Part shown: positions 7,394 to 15,596 of the stretch, one piece after another
Numbering within the stretch: position 1 is the stretch's first letter
Layout: each line of letters opens with the position of its first letter
Source: an uncultured Isosphaeraceae bacterium
Lineage (GTDB): Bacteria > Planctomycetota > Planctomycetia > Isosphaerales > Isosphaeraceae
Direction: 5' to 3'
Assembly (NCBI GenBank): GCA_937858365.1
Contig: CALLYK010000249.1
Span: forward strand, 1-33,268
Length of the DNA stretch: 33,268 nt
The notes under the pieces: model-generated
Told to the model about the DNA's origin: nothing
The model's database searches: none
The model's input: the letters and a program-made list of their open reading frames with translations, nothing else
Made by a program: the position numbers and the translations under genes

Positions 7394-9976
7394 ATGCGAT
7401 CGAACGAAAGGTCCCCTGAACCCTCAAGGAGCCGGGGACGACGCTCTCGGGCCCTCCAACTCGGTCCCGAGCGGCTCGAAGTCCGGATCACGCCGGCCGC
7501 CATCGACGTCGCCTCCATCGCGTCGGCCCCTTACGGCGTGCAGCATTGGGGGGCCGCGAACAACGACGGCGCCGGCTGGAAAGTCACGGACGTTGGCGAC
7601 CTGAACGGCGACGGTTACGACGATTACATCATGGGCGCCCCGAGCGTCACGTTGAACGGGAACCAGGTGAACCTCGGCAACAATGCCGGGAGCGCTTACC
7701 TTGTCTTCGGCTCGCGACAGGTCAACCAAGCCGCCATCAGCGATTTCCTCAACCTGACCCAGCAGCAACGGATCGGCGACCTGTCCCAACTCGCGAACCT
7801 GAACCAGACGAACCCGACTAACAACCTGCAGGGTTTCAACTTCGACGGCGTGCGCATCACCGCGAGTAAGAGCCCCAACGGTCAGCTTGGGGCGATGGTG
7901 ATCGGCGTCGGCGACTTGAACAACGACGGCCTGCGCGACTTCATGATCGGCGTCCCCAACGGGGCCAACGCCGCGGGGACCACCCAGGGCTTCGGCCGCG
8001 CCTATCTCGTTTACGGCACGAGCAACCTCGTCGGCCTGAAGAACCTGGACCTGGACACGCCGCCGGCCAACCTCCGCGTACAAACCTTCGTCACGCCCCA
8101 GAACGGCAGCCAGCTCGGCATGGGCCTCACGGGAGTGGGTAACTTCCTTCGTGACGGCACGCCGTGCATCGCCCTGGGCGCGCCCAACGCCACTCCGGGC
8201 GGCCTCGCCAATGCCGGGGCCGTCTATGTGATTTCGTACCGGACATTGAACACGGTCCCCGCCGGACAGCAAATCGACGTCTCGCGGATCGGCCAGTCTG
8301 GCGGGCTCAATGGTGTCGTGTTCGCCGGCGAGCGCGCGGCGGCCCGCGCCGGCTTCGCCCTGGCCGCCGCCGGTGACGTGAACAACGACAACAACGGCAA
8401 CTCCGACGACCTCTTGATCGGCGCTCCCGACGGGACCACGCAACCGGGAGACGCTTATCTCATCTACGCCGCCACCGGTCTGCAAGCGGCCCAGCAGACG
8501 TCGGGCGGGGCCTTGAGCATCAACCTCAACCGCATTGGCACCGACCCGACCAACCCCACCGCCATCGCCGGCGCCGACTTCCAGGGGACCAATAACGGCG
8601 ACCAGGTCGGCTTCGCGGTCAGCACGGCGGGCGACTTCAATGGCGACGGCACCAGCGACATCCTCGTCGGAGCGCCTGGGCGAAATAACTCGGCGGGCCG
8701 GGCCACTCTGATCTACGGCCGGCCCGTTCCCTCACCGATCAACGGGCGGTTCGCCATCGATAGCTTGAACACCCTCGGACCGCCCATCCGCTCGTCCTAC
8801 TTCGACGGGCCGTCGGCGGGGGCCTTGGCGGGGTACTCCCTCACCGCGACCGGCCTGATCAACAGCGACACCCTCAACGAAATCGCCATCGGCACGCCGG
8901 GACTCACCAACAACCAAGGGACCGTCTTCCTGATTCCGGGGAACCCCAGCCTGCCCTCCGGGGCCTTCACGCTGGACACGAACTCGGCGCAGAACTCGCC
9001 GGTCTTCGCCCTGGTGATCACCGACAGCCAGGTATCGGCCGTGCCGAACTTCTTCGGCGGCTCGCTGGGCGCCCGGCTCTTTCCGGTGGTCGGGGGCCGG
9101 TACATCGACAGCGACACGATCGGCGACTTCGTGATCGGGGCCGCCGGATACTCGCCCACCGGGGTCAACGCACGGACCCTGAATGGGACCGGTTTCGTAA
9201 TTGAAGGGGCATTCATCGCGAAGCTCCTTCCCGTGCCGCCGAACACGACGATCGCCTCGCAGATCGGTGTGGGACAGGCCCCTCCCGGCCCCTTCGTTAT
9301 CGACGCCACCACACCTTCGGCCCTTCAGATTTACGTGGGCAGCAACAACACGGTGACACCGGCGTTCAGCCCGACCACGATGCTGAGCAATCCGACGAGC
9401 GTGACCGTGAACGGCGTGACCTTCCAGGCGACCGTGGCGGCCGACGGCGACTTCAACAACGACGGGATCACGGACGCGATCCTGACGATCTCGCCTCGCT
9501 CGAGCCTGAACCTGACTCCGGGCACCACCGTGACTTTCACGGTGAGGGGCCAAACCAATGAGTCCACGCCGCGCCTCTGGAGCGGGACGGCGACCGTCCA
9601 GGTGACGGGTACCACGCCGCCGTTGCCCACGCCCGCGGCCGGCTCGGGTGTGCCCATCAGCAACCAGTTCATCCCGCCTTTCGGCGAGGCCCTCGTCCCG
9701 GCCGTGCCGACGATGTCCAAGCTCAAGTATCAGCCCTTGCCCGTGGCCGTGGCCATGCAGCAGTATCGGTTGACCCCGGCCTACGCCGAACGTTTGGGCG
9801 TTTTCTATGGGCGGAGCAACTCGCGACGACGTCTGGGCACGCGTTTCGCGCACCAGCCCGACCGAGCTAATACCCTGGGCTACAAGGTCTTCGCGCGTGG
9901 GAAATATCCCGTTGGGCAGGTCCGATTCGCCCCCGTGAAGACGGGCCCGCAGATGGTCCCGGTGAAGTTCGTCTGA
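7394..9976 (+). CDS. Secreted FG-GAP propeller protein with an extra beta domain (paralogue)
   Basis: The 860-residue protein is paralogous to the upstream gene over almost its whole length. It has the N-terminal motif ERLEVRITP, then FG-GAP motifs at about residues 69, 173, 250, 327, 413, 489 and 570, then a shared C-terminal domain ending in RGKYPVGQVRFAPV. Between propeller and C-terminal domain it has an extra ~140-residue Thr/Val/Ser-rich segment with its own D-x-N-x-D loop (about residue 684), probably an Ig-like or related beta-sandwich. The start is supported by AGGAGGAG about 10 bases upstream and lies 125 bases after the first paralogue, so co-transcription is plausible. It is presumably cell-surface or extracellular and calcium-binding. 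A strong terminator hairpin follows at 9998. The duplication is clear; the function (adhesion or matrix) is inferred from the FG-GAP family. Confidence 0.85.
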   Translation: MRSNERSPEPSRSRGRRSRALQLGPERLEVRITPAAIDVASIASAPYGVQHWGAANNDGAGWKVTDVGDLNGDGYDDYIMGAPSVTLNGNQVNLGNNAGSAYLVFGSRQVNQAAISDFLNLTQQQRIGDLSQLANLNQTNPTNNLQGFNFDGVRITASKSPNGQLGAMVIGVGDLNNDGLRDFMIGVPNGANAAGTTQGFGRAYLVYGTSNLVGLKNLDLDTPPANLRVQTFVTPQNGSQLGMGLTGVGNFLRDGTPCIALGAPNATPGGLANAGAVYVISYRTLNTVPAGQQIDVSRIGQSGGLNGVVFAGERAAARAGFALAAAGDVNNDNNGNSDDLLIGAPDGTTQPGDAYLIYAATGLQAAQQTSGGALSINLNRIGTDPTNPTAIAGADFQGTNNGDQVGFAVSTAGDFNGDGTSDILVGAPGRNNSAGRATLIYGRPVPSPINGRFAIDSLNTLGPPIRSSYFDGPSAGALAGYSLTATGLINSDTLNEIAIGTPGLTNNQGTVFLIPGNPSLPSGAFTLDTNSAQNSPVFALVITDSQVSAVPNFFGGSLGARLFPVVGGRYIDSDTIGDFVIGAAGYSPTGVNARTLNGTGFVIEGAFIAKLLPVPPNTTIASQIGVGQAPPGPFVIDATTPSALQIYVGSNNTVTPAFSPTTMLSNPTSVTVNGVTFQATVAADGDFNNDGITDAILTISPRSSLNLTPGTTVTFTVRGQTNESTPRLWSGTATVQVTGTTPPLPTPAAGSGVPISNQFIPPFGEALVPAVPTMSKLKYQPLPVAVAMQQYRLTPAYAERLGVFYGRSNSRRRLGTRFAHQPDRANTLGYKVFARGKYPVGQVRFAPVKTGPQMVPVKFV

Positions 9977-9997
9977 GCGACGGTGAAAGCAACAAAA

Positions 9998-10036
9998 GGG
10001 CCCCGCGCTCTCCTCTTGATGGAGTGCGCGGGGCCC
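9998..10036 (-). terminator. Hairpin terminator between convergent genes
   Basis: The arms GGGCCCCGCGC (9998-10008) and GCGCGGGGCCC (10026-10036) form a perfect 11-bp stem, extended by CTCC/GGAG (10010-10013 with 10021-10024) across one T-T mismatch, with a 7-base loop. On the minus strand it is followed by TTTTGTTGCTTTC, making it a convincing intrinsic terminator for the DUF1501 gene. It may also block read-through from the FG-GAP gene on the plus strand. Confidence 0.85.
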
Positions 10037-10064
10037 CGCATTTGAGGACGGGTGAACCGGTCGA

Positions 10065-11351
10065 TCAGAAGAGTTGCGGGATCGGCTTGAAGCCCTCGTC
10101 CACGAGCCGGTAGGGGCGCCCGAGCGGGGTCGTGTATTGGGTTTCGAGGGGGATGCTCATTCCCTTGGTCATCGTGGCGATGACGTCCATGATTTCGACC
10201 GGCTGGTCGGTGATCTCGACGCCGTCCTTGTCGGTCGCCCCGATGGCTTGGCCCCCCTTCAGGCCGGCCCCACCCATCACGATCGACCAAGAGCGCGGCC
10301 AATGGTCGCGACCCGCGTTTTGATTGATGCGCGGGGTCCGGCCGAACTCGCCCATCCAGACGACCATCGTCTTCTCGATCAGGCCGGTCCTCGCCAGGTC
10401 TTCGACGAGGGCCCCCATTCCCTTGTCGAGTTCGGGCAGGAGGCGATTGCTCAAGGTCTCGAAGGCGTTGTTGTGGGTGTCCCATCCGCCGAGAGACACC
10501 TCAACGAAGGTCACGCCGCGCTTGACCAGTTCGAGCGCCATGAGGCAGCCCTGACCGAACGAGCCCTTGCCGTACCGGTCGCGGACCTTGGCGTCGATCT
10601 TGTCGAGTTTGAAGGCGTCGGTGTACTTGGAACTCATCATTCGGACGGTCTTGTTATAGACCGCCTTGTGATCGGTCGGGGCCTGCCCTCGGCGCGAGCC
10701 GGCGAAGTTGTTTTCGACCATGCTGAGCATGGACAGGCGGCTTTGCATCCGGGCTTCGTTGATGCTGTCGGGCGGGTTGAGGTTGGCGATCTTGGCGGTC
10801 GGGTTGTTGATCACGAACGGGGCGTGCGCCATGCCCAGGAAACCGGCCCCCTGCCCTGGCGAGTTGATCGCCATGATGTGGGGCAAGTCGAGGTCGCCCA
10901 GCTTCGAGCCGAGTTCGTACGAACAGACCGAGCCGAAGCTGGGATGCACGACGGTCGGGTTCGGCGTGTAGCCGGTGTGCATGACGTAAGTGCCGCGATC
11001 GTGGTTCCCCTCCTTGGAATTGAGGGAACGCACGATCGAGAGGTGCTTCATCTGCTTGGCGACGGTCGGCAGGTGTTCCGAGATCCGCAAGCCAGGGGCC
11101 GACGTGCTGATCTGCTTGAACGGCCCGCCGTTCTTCTCGCTTTCCGGTTTCAGGTCCCACGTGTCCATGTGGCTGGGACCGCCGCCCATCCAGAGGAGGA
11201 TGCAGCTTTTGCTGGTCTTCTTGACGGAGTCGGCGTTGGCGTTGAGGGCCCCGACCAGGTGCATGGCGGGGAGGGCGATCGAGGTCGTCGCCAAGTGGTT
11301 CAGGAAATGCCGTCGCGACATTCCCTCGGGCGGGGACCAGGGACCGAACAT
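10065..11351 (-). CDS. DUF1501 protein, Tat-exported sulfatase-like fold
   Basis: The 428-residue protein has a twin-arginine signal (S12-R-R-H-F-L) followed by a hydrophobic segment to about residue 40. DUF1501 motifs follow in order: GGGPSHMDTWDLKP, GNHDRGTY, GGWDTHNN, and GEFGRTPRIN followed by GRDHWP. These Asp/His-rich motifs mark the alkaline-phosphatase/sulfatase-like fold of the family. The start at 11351 has AAGGTGG upstream; an upstream in-frame ATG at 11420 and an internal one at 11321 are alternatives. It lies 85 bases downstream of the DUF1549/DUF1553 gene. This pair is one of the most amplified gene pairs in planctomycetes and is thought to act in periplasmic handling of complex polysaccharides. 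Substrate and chemistry are not established. Confidence 0.88.
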   Translation of the reverse strand: MFGPWSPPEGMSRRHFLNHLATTSIALPAMHLVGALNANADSVKKTSKSCILLWMGGGPSHMDTWDLKPESEKNGGPFKQISTSAPGLRISEHLPTVAKQMKHLSIVRSLNSKEGNHDRGTYVMHTGYTPNPTVVHPSFGSVCSYELGSKLGDLDLPHIMAINSPGQGAGFLGMAHAPFVINNPTAKIANLNPPDSINEARMQSRLSMLSMVENNFAGSRRGQAPTDHKAVYNKTVRMMSSKYTDAFKLDKIDAKVRDRYGKGSFGQGCLMALELVKRGVTFVEVSLGGWDTHNNAFETLSNRLLPELDKGMGALVEDLARTGLIEKTMVVWMGEFGRTPRINQNAGRDHWPRSWSIVMGGAGLKGGQAIGATDKDGVEITDQPVEIMDVIATMTKGMSIPLETQYTTPLGRPYRLVDEGFKPIPQLF

Positions 11352-11436
11352 CGCGGACCACCTTGGAAAAAGGGCCGTGGAGACCGCCGGGACGACGCGC
11401 CCCGGCTTCGTTGCGATCAACTCCGGCGGGACCGGA

Positions 11437-13059
11437 TCAGTGGTTCAAGATGAACTCGTTGGAATTGAGCAAGGCCCAGAAGACGTCCTGAAGGAACGCG
11501 ATCGGGTCGGAGTAATTCGTCGAAGCGCGCTGCAATTTCGTGAGTTCGTCCTTGCTGGGCGGGCGCGAGAGCGCGGCCAGATAGAGGCGGTTCAAGGCGT
11601 ACATCTCGGGTGATCGGCGCTGCTTGAGTTGGGCCTCTTCCAGGGTCTTCGCCAGGAAGCTGCCGGCCTTGCCGCCGGTGGCGTTGGACATGAGTTCGCC
11701 GTTCATCATCATCAGGGCCTGCGGGATCGTACCCTGGAAGCTGGTGCCTTCCTCTCCCTCGTCGTTGCCGAAGGCGAAGACGAACTGACGGAGCCACTGG
11801 TCCCGGCGGCGGTCCATGTCGGCCGAGCCCCCGGCCTGATGGGCGGCGGTCGCCACAAGGAGCGAGTCGAAGAGCTGCTCCGGGTTCATCGGCTTGAGGG
11901 ACATGTGGGTGAAGAGGGCCTCGTCCTTTTCATTCTGGGGTGTCGCCTGGCTGGTCAGGTTGTAGGCCTGGCTCGACGTGATCCAGCGGATAAGGGTCTT
12001 GACGTCATATCCGGCCGAAACGAACTCGGCGGCCAGCTTCTCCAGCAATTCCGGATGACTGGGCGGGTTATGGGGCCCGAAGTCGTCGACCGGGTGGACG
12101 ATCCCACGACCCATCAAGTGGGCCCAAACGCGGTTGACGATCGCTTGCGCGAATTCGCGGTTGGTGTCGGCCGTGATGAACTTGCCCAGCTCATCGCGCC
12201 TGGTGACGTCGCCATCGGTCTTGACCTTGCGGCCGTCGAGGAAGGCGGGGAAGGCGATGCGCACCTCACCGTTTTTGCGTTCGAAGCGGGCGTATGCGTC
12301 CGTGGGTTCGTCGTAAAGCTCGGTGTGGTCGTCCACTTCCTTGCCCGTCGCGTCCACGCCGCGGACCGTCTTGCGGCGCACGCCTTTATAAAAAGCGTTG
12401 ATTCCCCAGAATTGTTCTTGTTTCCAATCGTTCGATGGGTGGTCGTGGCATTGAGTGCATTGGATCTGCTGGCCGAGGAAGACACGCGTGGTGAGCGATG
12501 TAAGCGGGACGGCCCCGTTCTCCATGTGGGCGAGCGTGTAATTGACGGCGCCGTTCTCCTTGTTCGAACCTTTCGCGGTGATGAGCGTGACGGCCGTTTC
12601 GTTCCAAGGGCGGTTCTCGGCGAATTGGCGGCGGAGCCAGGCAGTGAGTGCCGCTCGATCCACCTCGCGCTCTTGCCGGCCCCGGCCGATCAAGGTCACC
12701 GTCCAGAGGTTGGCCATGTTCTTGGGGTAATCGGGGTCGGCCAAGAGGTATTCGATCAATTTCAGACGTTTATCTTTGTCTTTGTTGTCGAGGTATGCGG
12801 CGGCCTCCTGGGCGGTCGGGATGCGACCGAGGAGGTCGAGGTAGGCGCGGCGGAGGAACTCGGGTTCGTCGGCCCGCTTGCTCGGCTGCGTGTTCGCGCT
12901 GGTCCAGCCTTCTTGGATCATCGTGTCGATGAAATCGAGGCGCGACGGGACTTGCCGCCCGCCCGGGGACTGTGCGGTCGCGGTCGTCCCCATCGCGAGG
13001 GACACGGCGAAGAGGGCCCAAACCAAGAAGTGCTGGGCCGGCGATGGGCGGAACGTCAT
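11437..13059 (-). CDS. DUF1549/DUF1553 secreted protein
   Basis: The 540-residue protein has a cleavable signal peptide (residues ~1-30, ending ...TATA). It has a DUF1549 domain at about 40-245, containing the family motif CTQCHDHP (C201, C204, H205), and a DUF1553 domain at about 290-535 with the motif NRVWAHLMGRGIVHPVDDFG. The CxxCH sequence is shared with c-type haem sites but is a standard feature of DUF1549. At 540 residues it is a compact form, without the N-terminal cytochrome-like (PSCyt1) or LamG modules that lengthen many planctomycetal homologues to 800-1100 residues. It is the first gene of a two-gene unit with the DUF1501 gene. Location is probably periplasmic. Identification is firm; the role in polysaccharide use or redox is hypothetical. 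Confidence 0.88.
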   Translation of the reverse strand: MTFRPSPAQHFLVWALFAVSLAMGTTATAQSPGGRQVPSRLDFIDTMIQEGWTSANTQPSKRADEPEFLRRAYLDLLGRIPTAQEAAAYLDNKDKDKRLKLIEYLLADPDYPKNMANLWTVTLIGRGRQEREVDRAALTAWLRRQFAENRPWNETAVTLITAKGSNKENGAVNYTLAHMENGAVPLTSLTTRVFLGQQIQCTQCHDHPSNDWKQEQFWGINAFYKGVRRKTVRGVDATGKEVDDHTELYDEPTDAYARFERKNGEVRIAFPAFLDGRKVKTDGDVTRRDELGKFITADTNREFAQAIVNRVWAHLMGRGIVHPVDDFGPHNPPSHPELLEKLAAEFVSAGYDVKTLIRWITSSQAYNLTSQATPQNEKDEALFTHMSLKPMNPEQLFDSLLVATAAHQAGGSADMDRRRDQWLRQFVFAFGNDEGEEGTSFQGTIPQALMMMNGELMSNATGGKAGSFLAKTLEEAQLKQRRSPEMYALNRLYLAALSRPPSKDELTKLQRASTNYSDPIAFLQDVFWALLNSNEFILNH

Positions 13060-13379
13060 CGTTGGGGCCTCGGACGAGTGGGGCGAGACGGAAAGGGAGA
13101 AAGAAGGCGCGACGATCAGCGCAAGGGGGACCGTTTAAGGTTAGGCGGTTGTAACGGGCCCGTCAAACCAAAACGTGGCCCACCCACAAATCACGACGCG
13201 GATTTCGTCGTGCATCCATGCGGTCGGTCGCCAAAGCTACGCCCTCGGTCCGTCCTTGTGACATGGATTTCCATTCGGACCTTCGCTGAGTGTTGTTGTC
13301 ATGAAATGGGAAAAGGCGTCCTAGGATTGGGGTGGACCCGAACTGCGATGCGTGCCGGGCCCTGGGGCGGGGAGCGTTC
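13060..13379. promoter_or_regulatory. Divergent promoter region upstream of the signalling operon
   Basis: About 320 bases between the divergent DUF1549/DUF1553 gene and the first gene of the signalling array hold no gene I can support. Two structures stand out. CACGACG (13192-13198) and CGTCGTG (13206-13212) form a 7-bp perfect inverted repeat with a 7-base spacer. ATGGA-TT-TCCAT occurs at 13263-13274. Either could be an operator, or the first a small hairpin in the leader. I see no clear sigma-70 consensus. Confidence 0.35.
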
Positions 13380-13799
13380 ATGGTGAGCGATCCAGGGGAG
13401 GACGAGCCCCTACTGAGGGCGATCGGCGAGCTGAGGGCCGAGGTCGATCGTCTCATCGACGCAGAGGTCCGTCGACGCGAGGTGGTGGCGCATACGCGCG
13501 AACTCGTCTCGCGACTCGTCCAGCAGCCGGTCGCGCCGCGTGAAGAACCACCCTTCGGGGTGCCGGCCTCGCCCTCGACCCCCATCCCGACGCCCCCCAC
13601 GACGCCGATGGCGACGTCGATTTCGCTATCGACAAAGGCGCTCGGAGGCGACGAGGACCCTGGGAAACGCTTGGACCTTTTGGCACAGAAACTGGCGAAC
13701 CGGCTTCGACAGGCCACGCCCGCGACGGGACGCCCCGCCGCGGGCGATCGGACCGAGGTCGCCGGTGGACGCGAGGGAGGAAGTCGTGTGGGGACCTGA
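13380..13799 (+). CDS. Short coiled-coil/proline-rich protein, first gene of the signalling array
   Basis: The 139-residue protein has a helical N-terminal half (about residues 5-50) with Leu/Arg/Glu heptad character. A Pro/Ser/Thr-rich spacer follows (about 55-85), then a short helical C-terminal segment (RLDLLAQKLANRLRQ). The ATG is preceded by GGGGAG with 6-base spacing; an upstream in-frame start at 13332 is less likely. Its 3' end overlaps the start of the CheW-like gene by 14 bases, tying it to the operon. I do not recognise the family. Two-helix proteins with a flexible linker often act as docking or scaffold pieces in chemosensory arrays; that is only a suggestion from position. Confidence 0.6.
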   Translation: MVSDPGEDEPLLRAIGELRAEVDRLIDAEVRRREVVAHTRELVSRLVQQPVAPREEPPFGVPASPSTPIPTPPTTPMATSISLSTKALGGDEDPGKRLDLLAQKLANRLRQATPATGRPAAGDRTEVAGGREGGSRVGT

Positions 13800-14286
13800 G
13801 AATGACGCGGCTGGGCCGCTTTGCCTTTTCACATGCGGTCCCAAGCGTTTCGCCCTGCCGGTCGCCGCCTTGGGCGGAGTGATCGAGACCGGAGACCTGG
13901 TGCGCATGCCTTTGGCACCGGCGCGTGTGGTCGGCCTTTGCTCGCATCGGCGGCAGGCCCTTCCGGTCTTTCAACTCGAAGGGTCGACACCCGTTTGTAC
14001 GGCTTCCTCCGCGGTGCTCCTCGTCCGGTCCGATCAAGGCACTTGGGGGTTGCGGGCCGACCGCGAGGGTGTGGCCGTCATCGAGTCCCACGTGGTCCCT
14101 GGATCGGCCGAGGGCCCGGGCGCCTGCGGGACCGTCCTCCATGAAGGCCGCACCTACACCGTCCTTGATCCCGAACTCGCCTGGCGCGACCTCCGCGCGG
14201 AGATTGAGCGCGAGTATTCCAAGGCCCGCCCCGGGGCGGATTCCTCCAGGTCATCGAACCACAGGCCAACCTCTTCACCTCAGTGA
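13786..14286 (+). CDS. CheW-like adaptor protein
   Basis: The 166-residue protein carries a CheW/SH3-like fold: CLFTCGPKRFALPVAALGG, then VIETGDLVRMPLAP and VVGLCSHRRQALPVFQL, the usual beta-strand order of CheW. CheW proteins couple chemoreceptors to the CheA kinase in the cytoplasm. The chosen start is GTG at 13786, with GGAGG five bases upstream. This gives a short N-terminus directly before the domain and a 14-base overlap with the preceding stop. A GTG at 13765 is the alternative, and the long frame from 13540 is a shadow. The last ~20 residues are polar and probably disordered. Its stop overlaps the start of the receptor gene. Similarity to CheW is clear in pattern but divergent in sequence. 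Confidence 0.78.
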   Translation: MWGPENDAAGPLCLFTCGPKRFALPVAALGGVIETGDLVRMPLAPARVVGLCSHRRQALPVFQLEGSTPVCTASSAVLLVRSDQGTWGLRADREGVAVIESHVVPGSAEGPGACGTVLHEGRTYTVLDPELAWRDLRAEIEREYSKARPGADSSRSSNHRPTSSPQ

Positions 14287-15593
14287 GACGCTCCATGACC
14301 CCCCGATTCGAGATCGCGCTGGTGGGCGCCGCGGCGGGAGGCTTGGCCACGGCGCTCGCCCTGGCCATACCCTCGCTCCTGAGTGGACCAATGGGGCTGA
14401 TCGTGGGCGTCGCGGTGGGCGTCGCGGCGGGTGCGGTCGTGGCCTTTGTCGGGGCCGACCGCCTGGCTCGACGGATCGTGGCCTTGATCGACGAACTCCT
14501 GGACCCGCGCGGCGAAGGGCTTCCCAGGACAGGTTGGCGACGAGTGGATGACCGTCTTGATGAGATGGTCTGCTCGATGGCCGAGGCGGCCAGGGTCCGC
14601 GCCGACCTGGACGACCTGGCGGCCTGGGGCCGAAAGATCGGCGCCACCGACGGCAACGCGCGTACCGAACCTCGCCTGATGATTGAGAACTCGCTTCGCT
14701 CGGCGGCGGAGCTCACGCGGGAAGTGGGGGCCCTGGGCCAGAGGGCCGAGCGGATGAGCTCAGGGGCCGACGACCAGACCGCCACGGTCGTCCGAACGGC
14801 CTCCAGCGTCGAGGCCCTTTCCGATCGGATTGATCGAATCTCTCAAAATGCCGATGAGGCGGCCGAAGCCGGAAGGCGGACACGCGAGGAGGCGCGCCGC
14901 GGACTCGACCAAATTCAGGGGATCATCACCGGCATGGAGAGCCTCGGGGCCCATGTGGAAGGAAATGCTCGCAAGGCGCGCCGCCTGGGCGATCGTTCCG
15001 AGGAGATCGGCACGATCGTTGAATTGATCGCGGGCCTTTCCAGCCGAACCGACATGCTCGCCCTGAACGCCACGATCGAATCCGTCCGCGCGGGGGAGCA
15101 TGGACGTGGGTTCGCGGTAGTCGCCGAGGAAATCCGCAAGCTGGCCGAGCGGGCCGCCAACTCCACCCGAGAGGTCGGCGCCCTCGTCGAGGCGATCCGC
15201 ACTGATGTCCATGAGAGCATCCGGGCCCTGGGTGCCGAGCAGGAGGAGGTCGAAGTGGAGGTCCGCCGGGTGCGCGAGGCCGGGACCGCCTTGGAACGGA
15301 TCAGCCAGTTCGCGGAGGTCTCGGCGCGCCTCGTTGAAGGGATCTCGCATTCCGCCAACGACCAGGTCGTCGCGACCCAAGAACTCGTCCGAGCCATCCA
15401 ACGCATCTCGGAGGTCTCCAGCGTGATCCGCGACGAGTCTGCCCAGCTTCGTGAAAGCACTCGCGAGCTCTTGGCTCGCCCGATGCTTCGCTGGGCCACC
15501 GAAAACGCCATCGACGTTCTCTCATCCAACCCCGGCGTGGGGCCCCACTCGGCCCGGCGTACGCGGCGGTCCGAGCGGCTGGAAGCGAGGTGA
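14283..15593 (+). CDS. Methyl-accepting chemotaxis-like receptor without a sensor domain
   Basis: The 436-residue protein starts with two closely spaced membrane helices (about 10-30 and 37-57) joined by a few residues, so there is no periplasmic ligand domain and no obvious HAMP. A long helical cytoplasmic region follows. The signalling hairpin tip lies at about 241-300, with the conserved LALNATIESVRAGEHGRGFA and VVAEEIRKLAERA. At the trimer/CheA-contact position the usual Q-T-N reads S-R-T-D, which is unusual. The start is GTG at 14283, overlapping the preceding TGA (GTGA); ATG at 14295 is the alternative. It lies between the CheW-like and CheA-like genes and likely nucleates their complex. 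Input is probably intracellular or through other operon proteins. No CheR/CheB methylation genes lie nearby. Confidence 0.88.
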   Translation: MRRSMTPRFEIALVGAAAGGLATALALAIPSLLSGPMGLIVGVAVGVAAGAVVAFVGADRLARRIVALIDELLDPRGEGLPRTGWRRVDDRLDEMVCSMAEAARVRADLDDLAAWGRKIGATDGNARTEPRLMIENSLRSAAELTREVGALGQRAERMSSGADDQTATVVRTASSVEALSDRIDRISQNADEAAEAGRRTREEARRGLDQIQGIITGMESLGAHVEGNARKARRLGDRSEEIGTIVELIAGLSSRTDMLALNATIESVRAGEHGRGFAVVAEEIRKLAERAANSTREVGALVEAIRTDVHESIRALGAEQEEVEVEVRRVREAGTALERISQFAEVSARLVEGISHSANDQVVATQELVRAIQRISEVSSVIRDESAQLRESTRELLARPMLRWATENAIDVLSSNPGVGPHSARRTRRSERLEAR

Positions 15594-15596
15594 ACC

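Noticed and set aside
7424-9853. Large minus-strand frames opposite the second FG-GAP gene.
   Set aside because: They are shadows of the FG-GAP repeats; repeated DxNxDG codons on the plus strand generate regular antisense sequence.
12974-13059. Possible c-type cytochrome from the CxxCH motif in the DUF1549 protein.
   Set aside because: The CTQCHDHP sequence is a constant feature of the DUF1549 family and there is only one such site, with no cytochrome-like surroundings.
10074-13386. Long plus-strand frames opposite the DUF1501 and DUF1549/DUF1553 genes.
   Set aside because: The minus-strand genes have clear family motifs, signal peptides and a terminator; the plus-strand translations do not.
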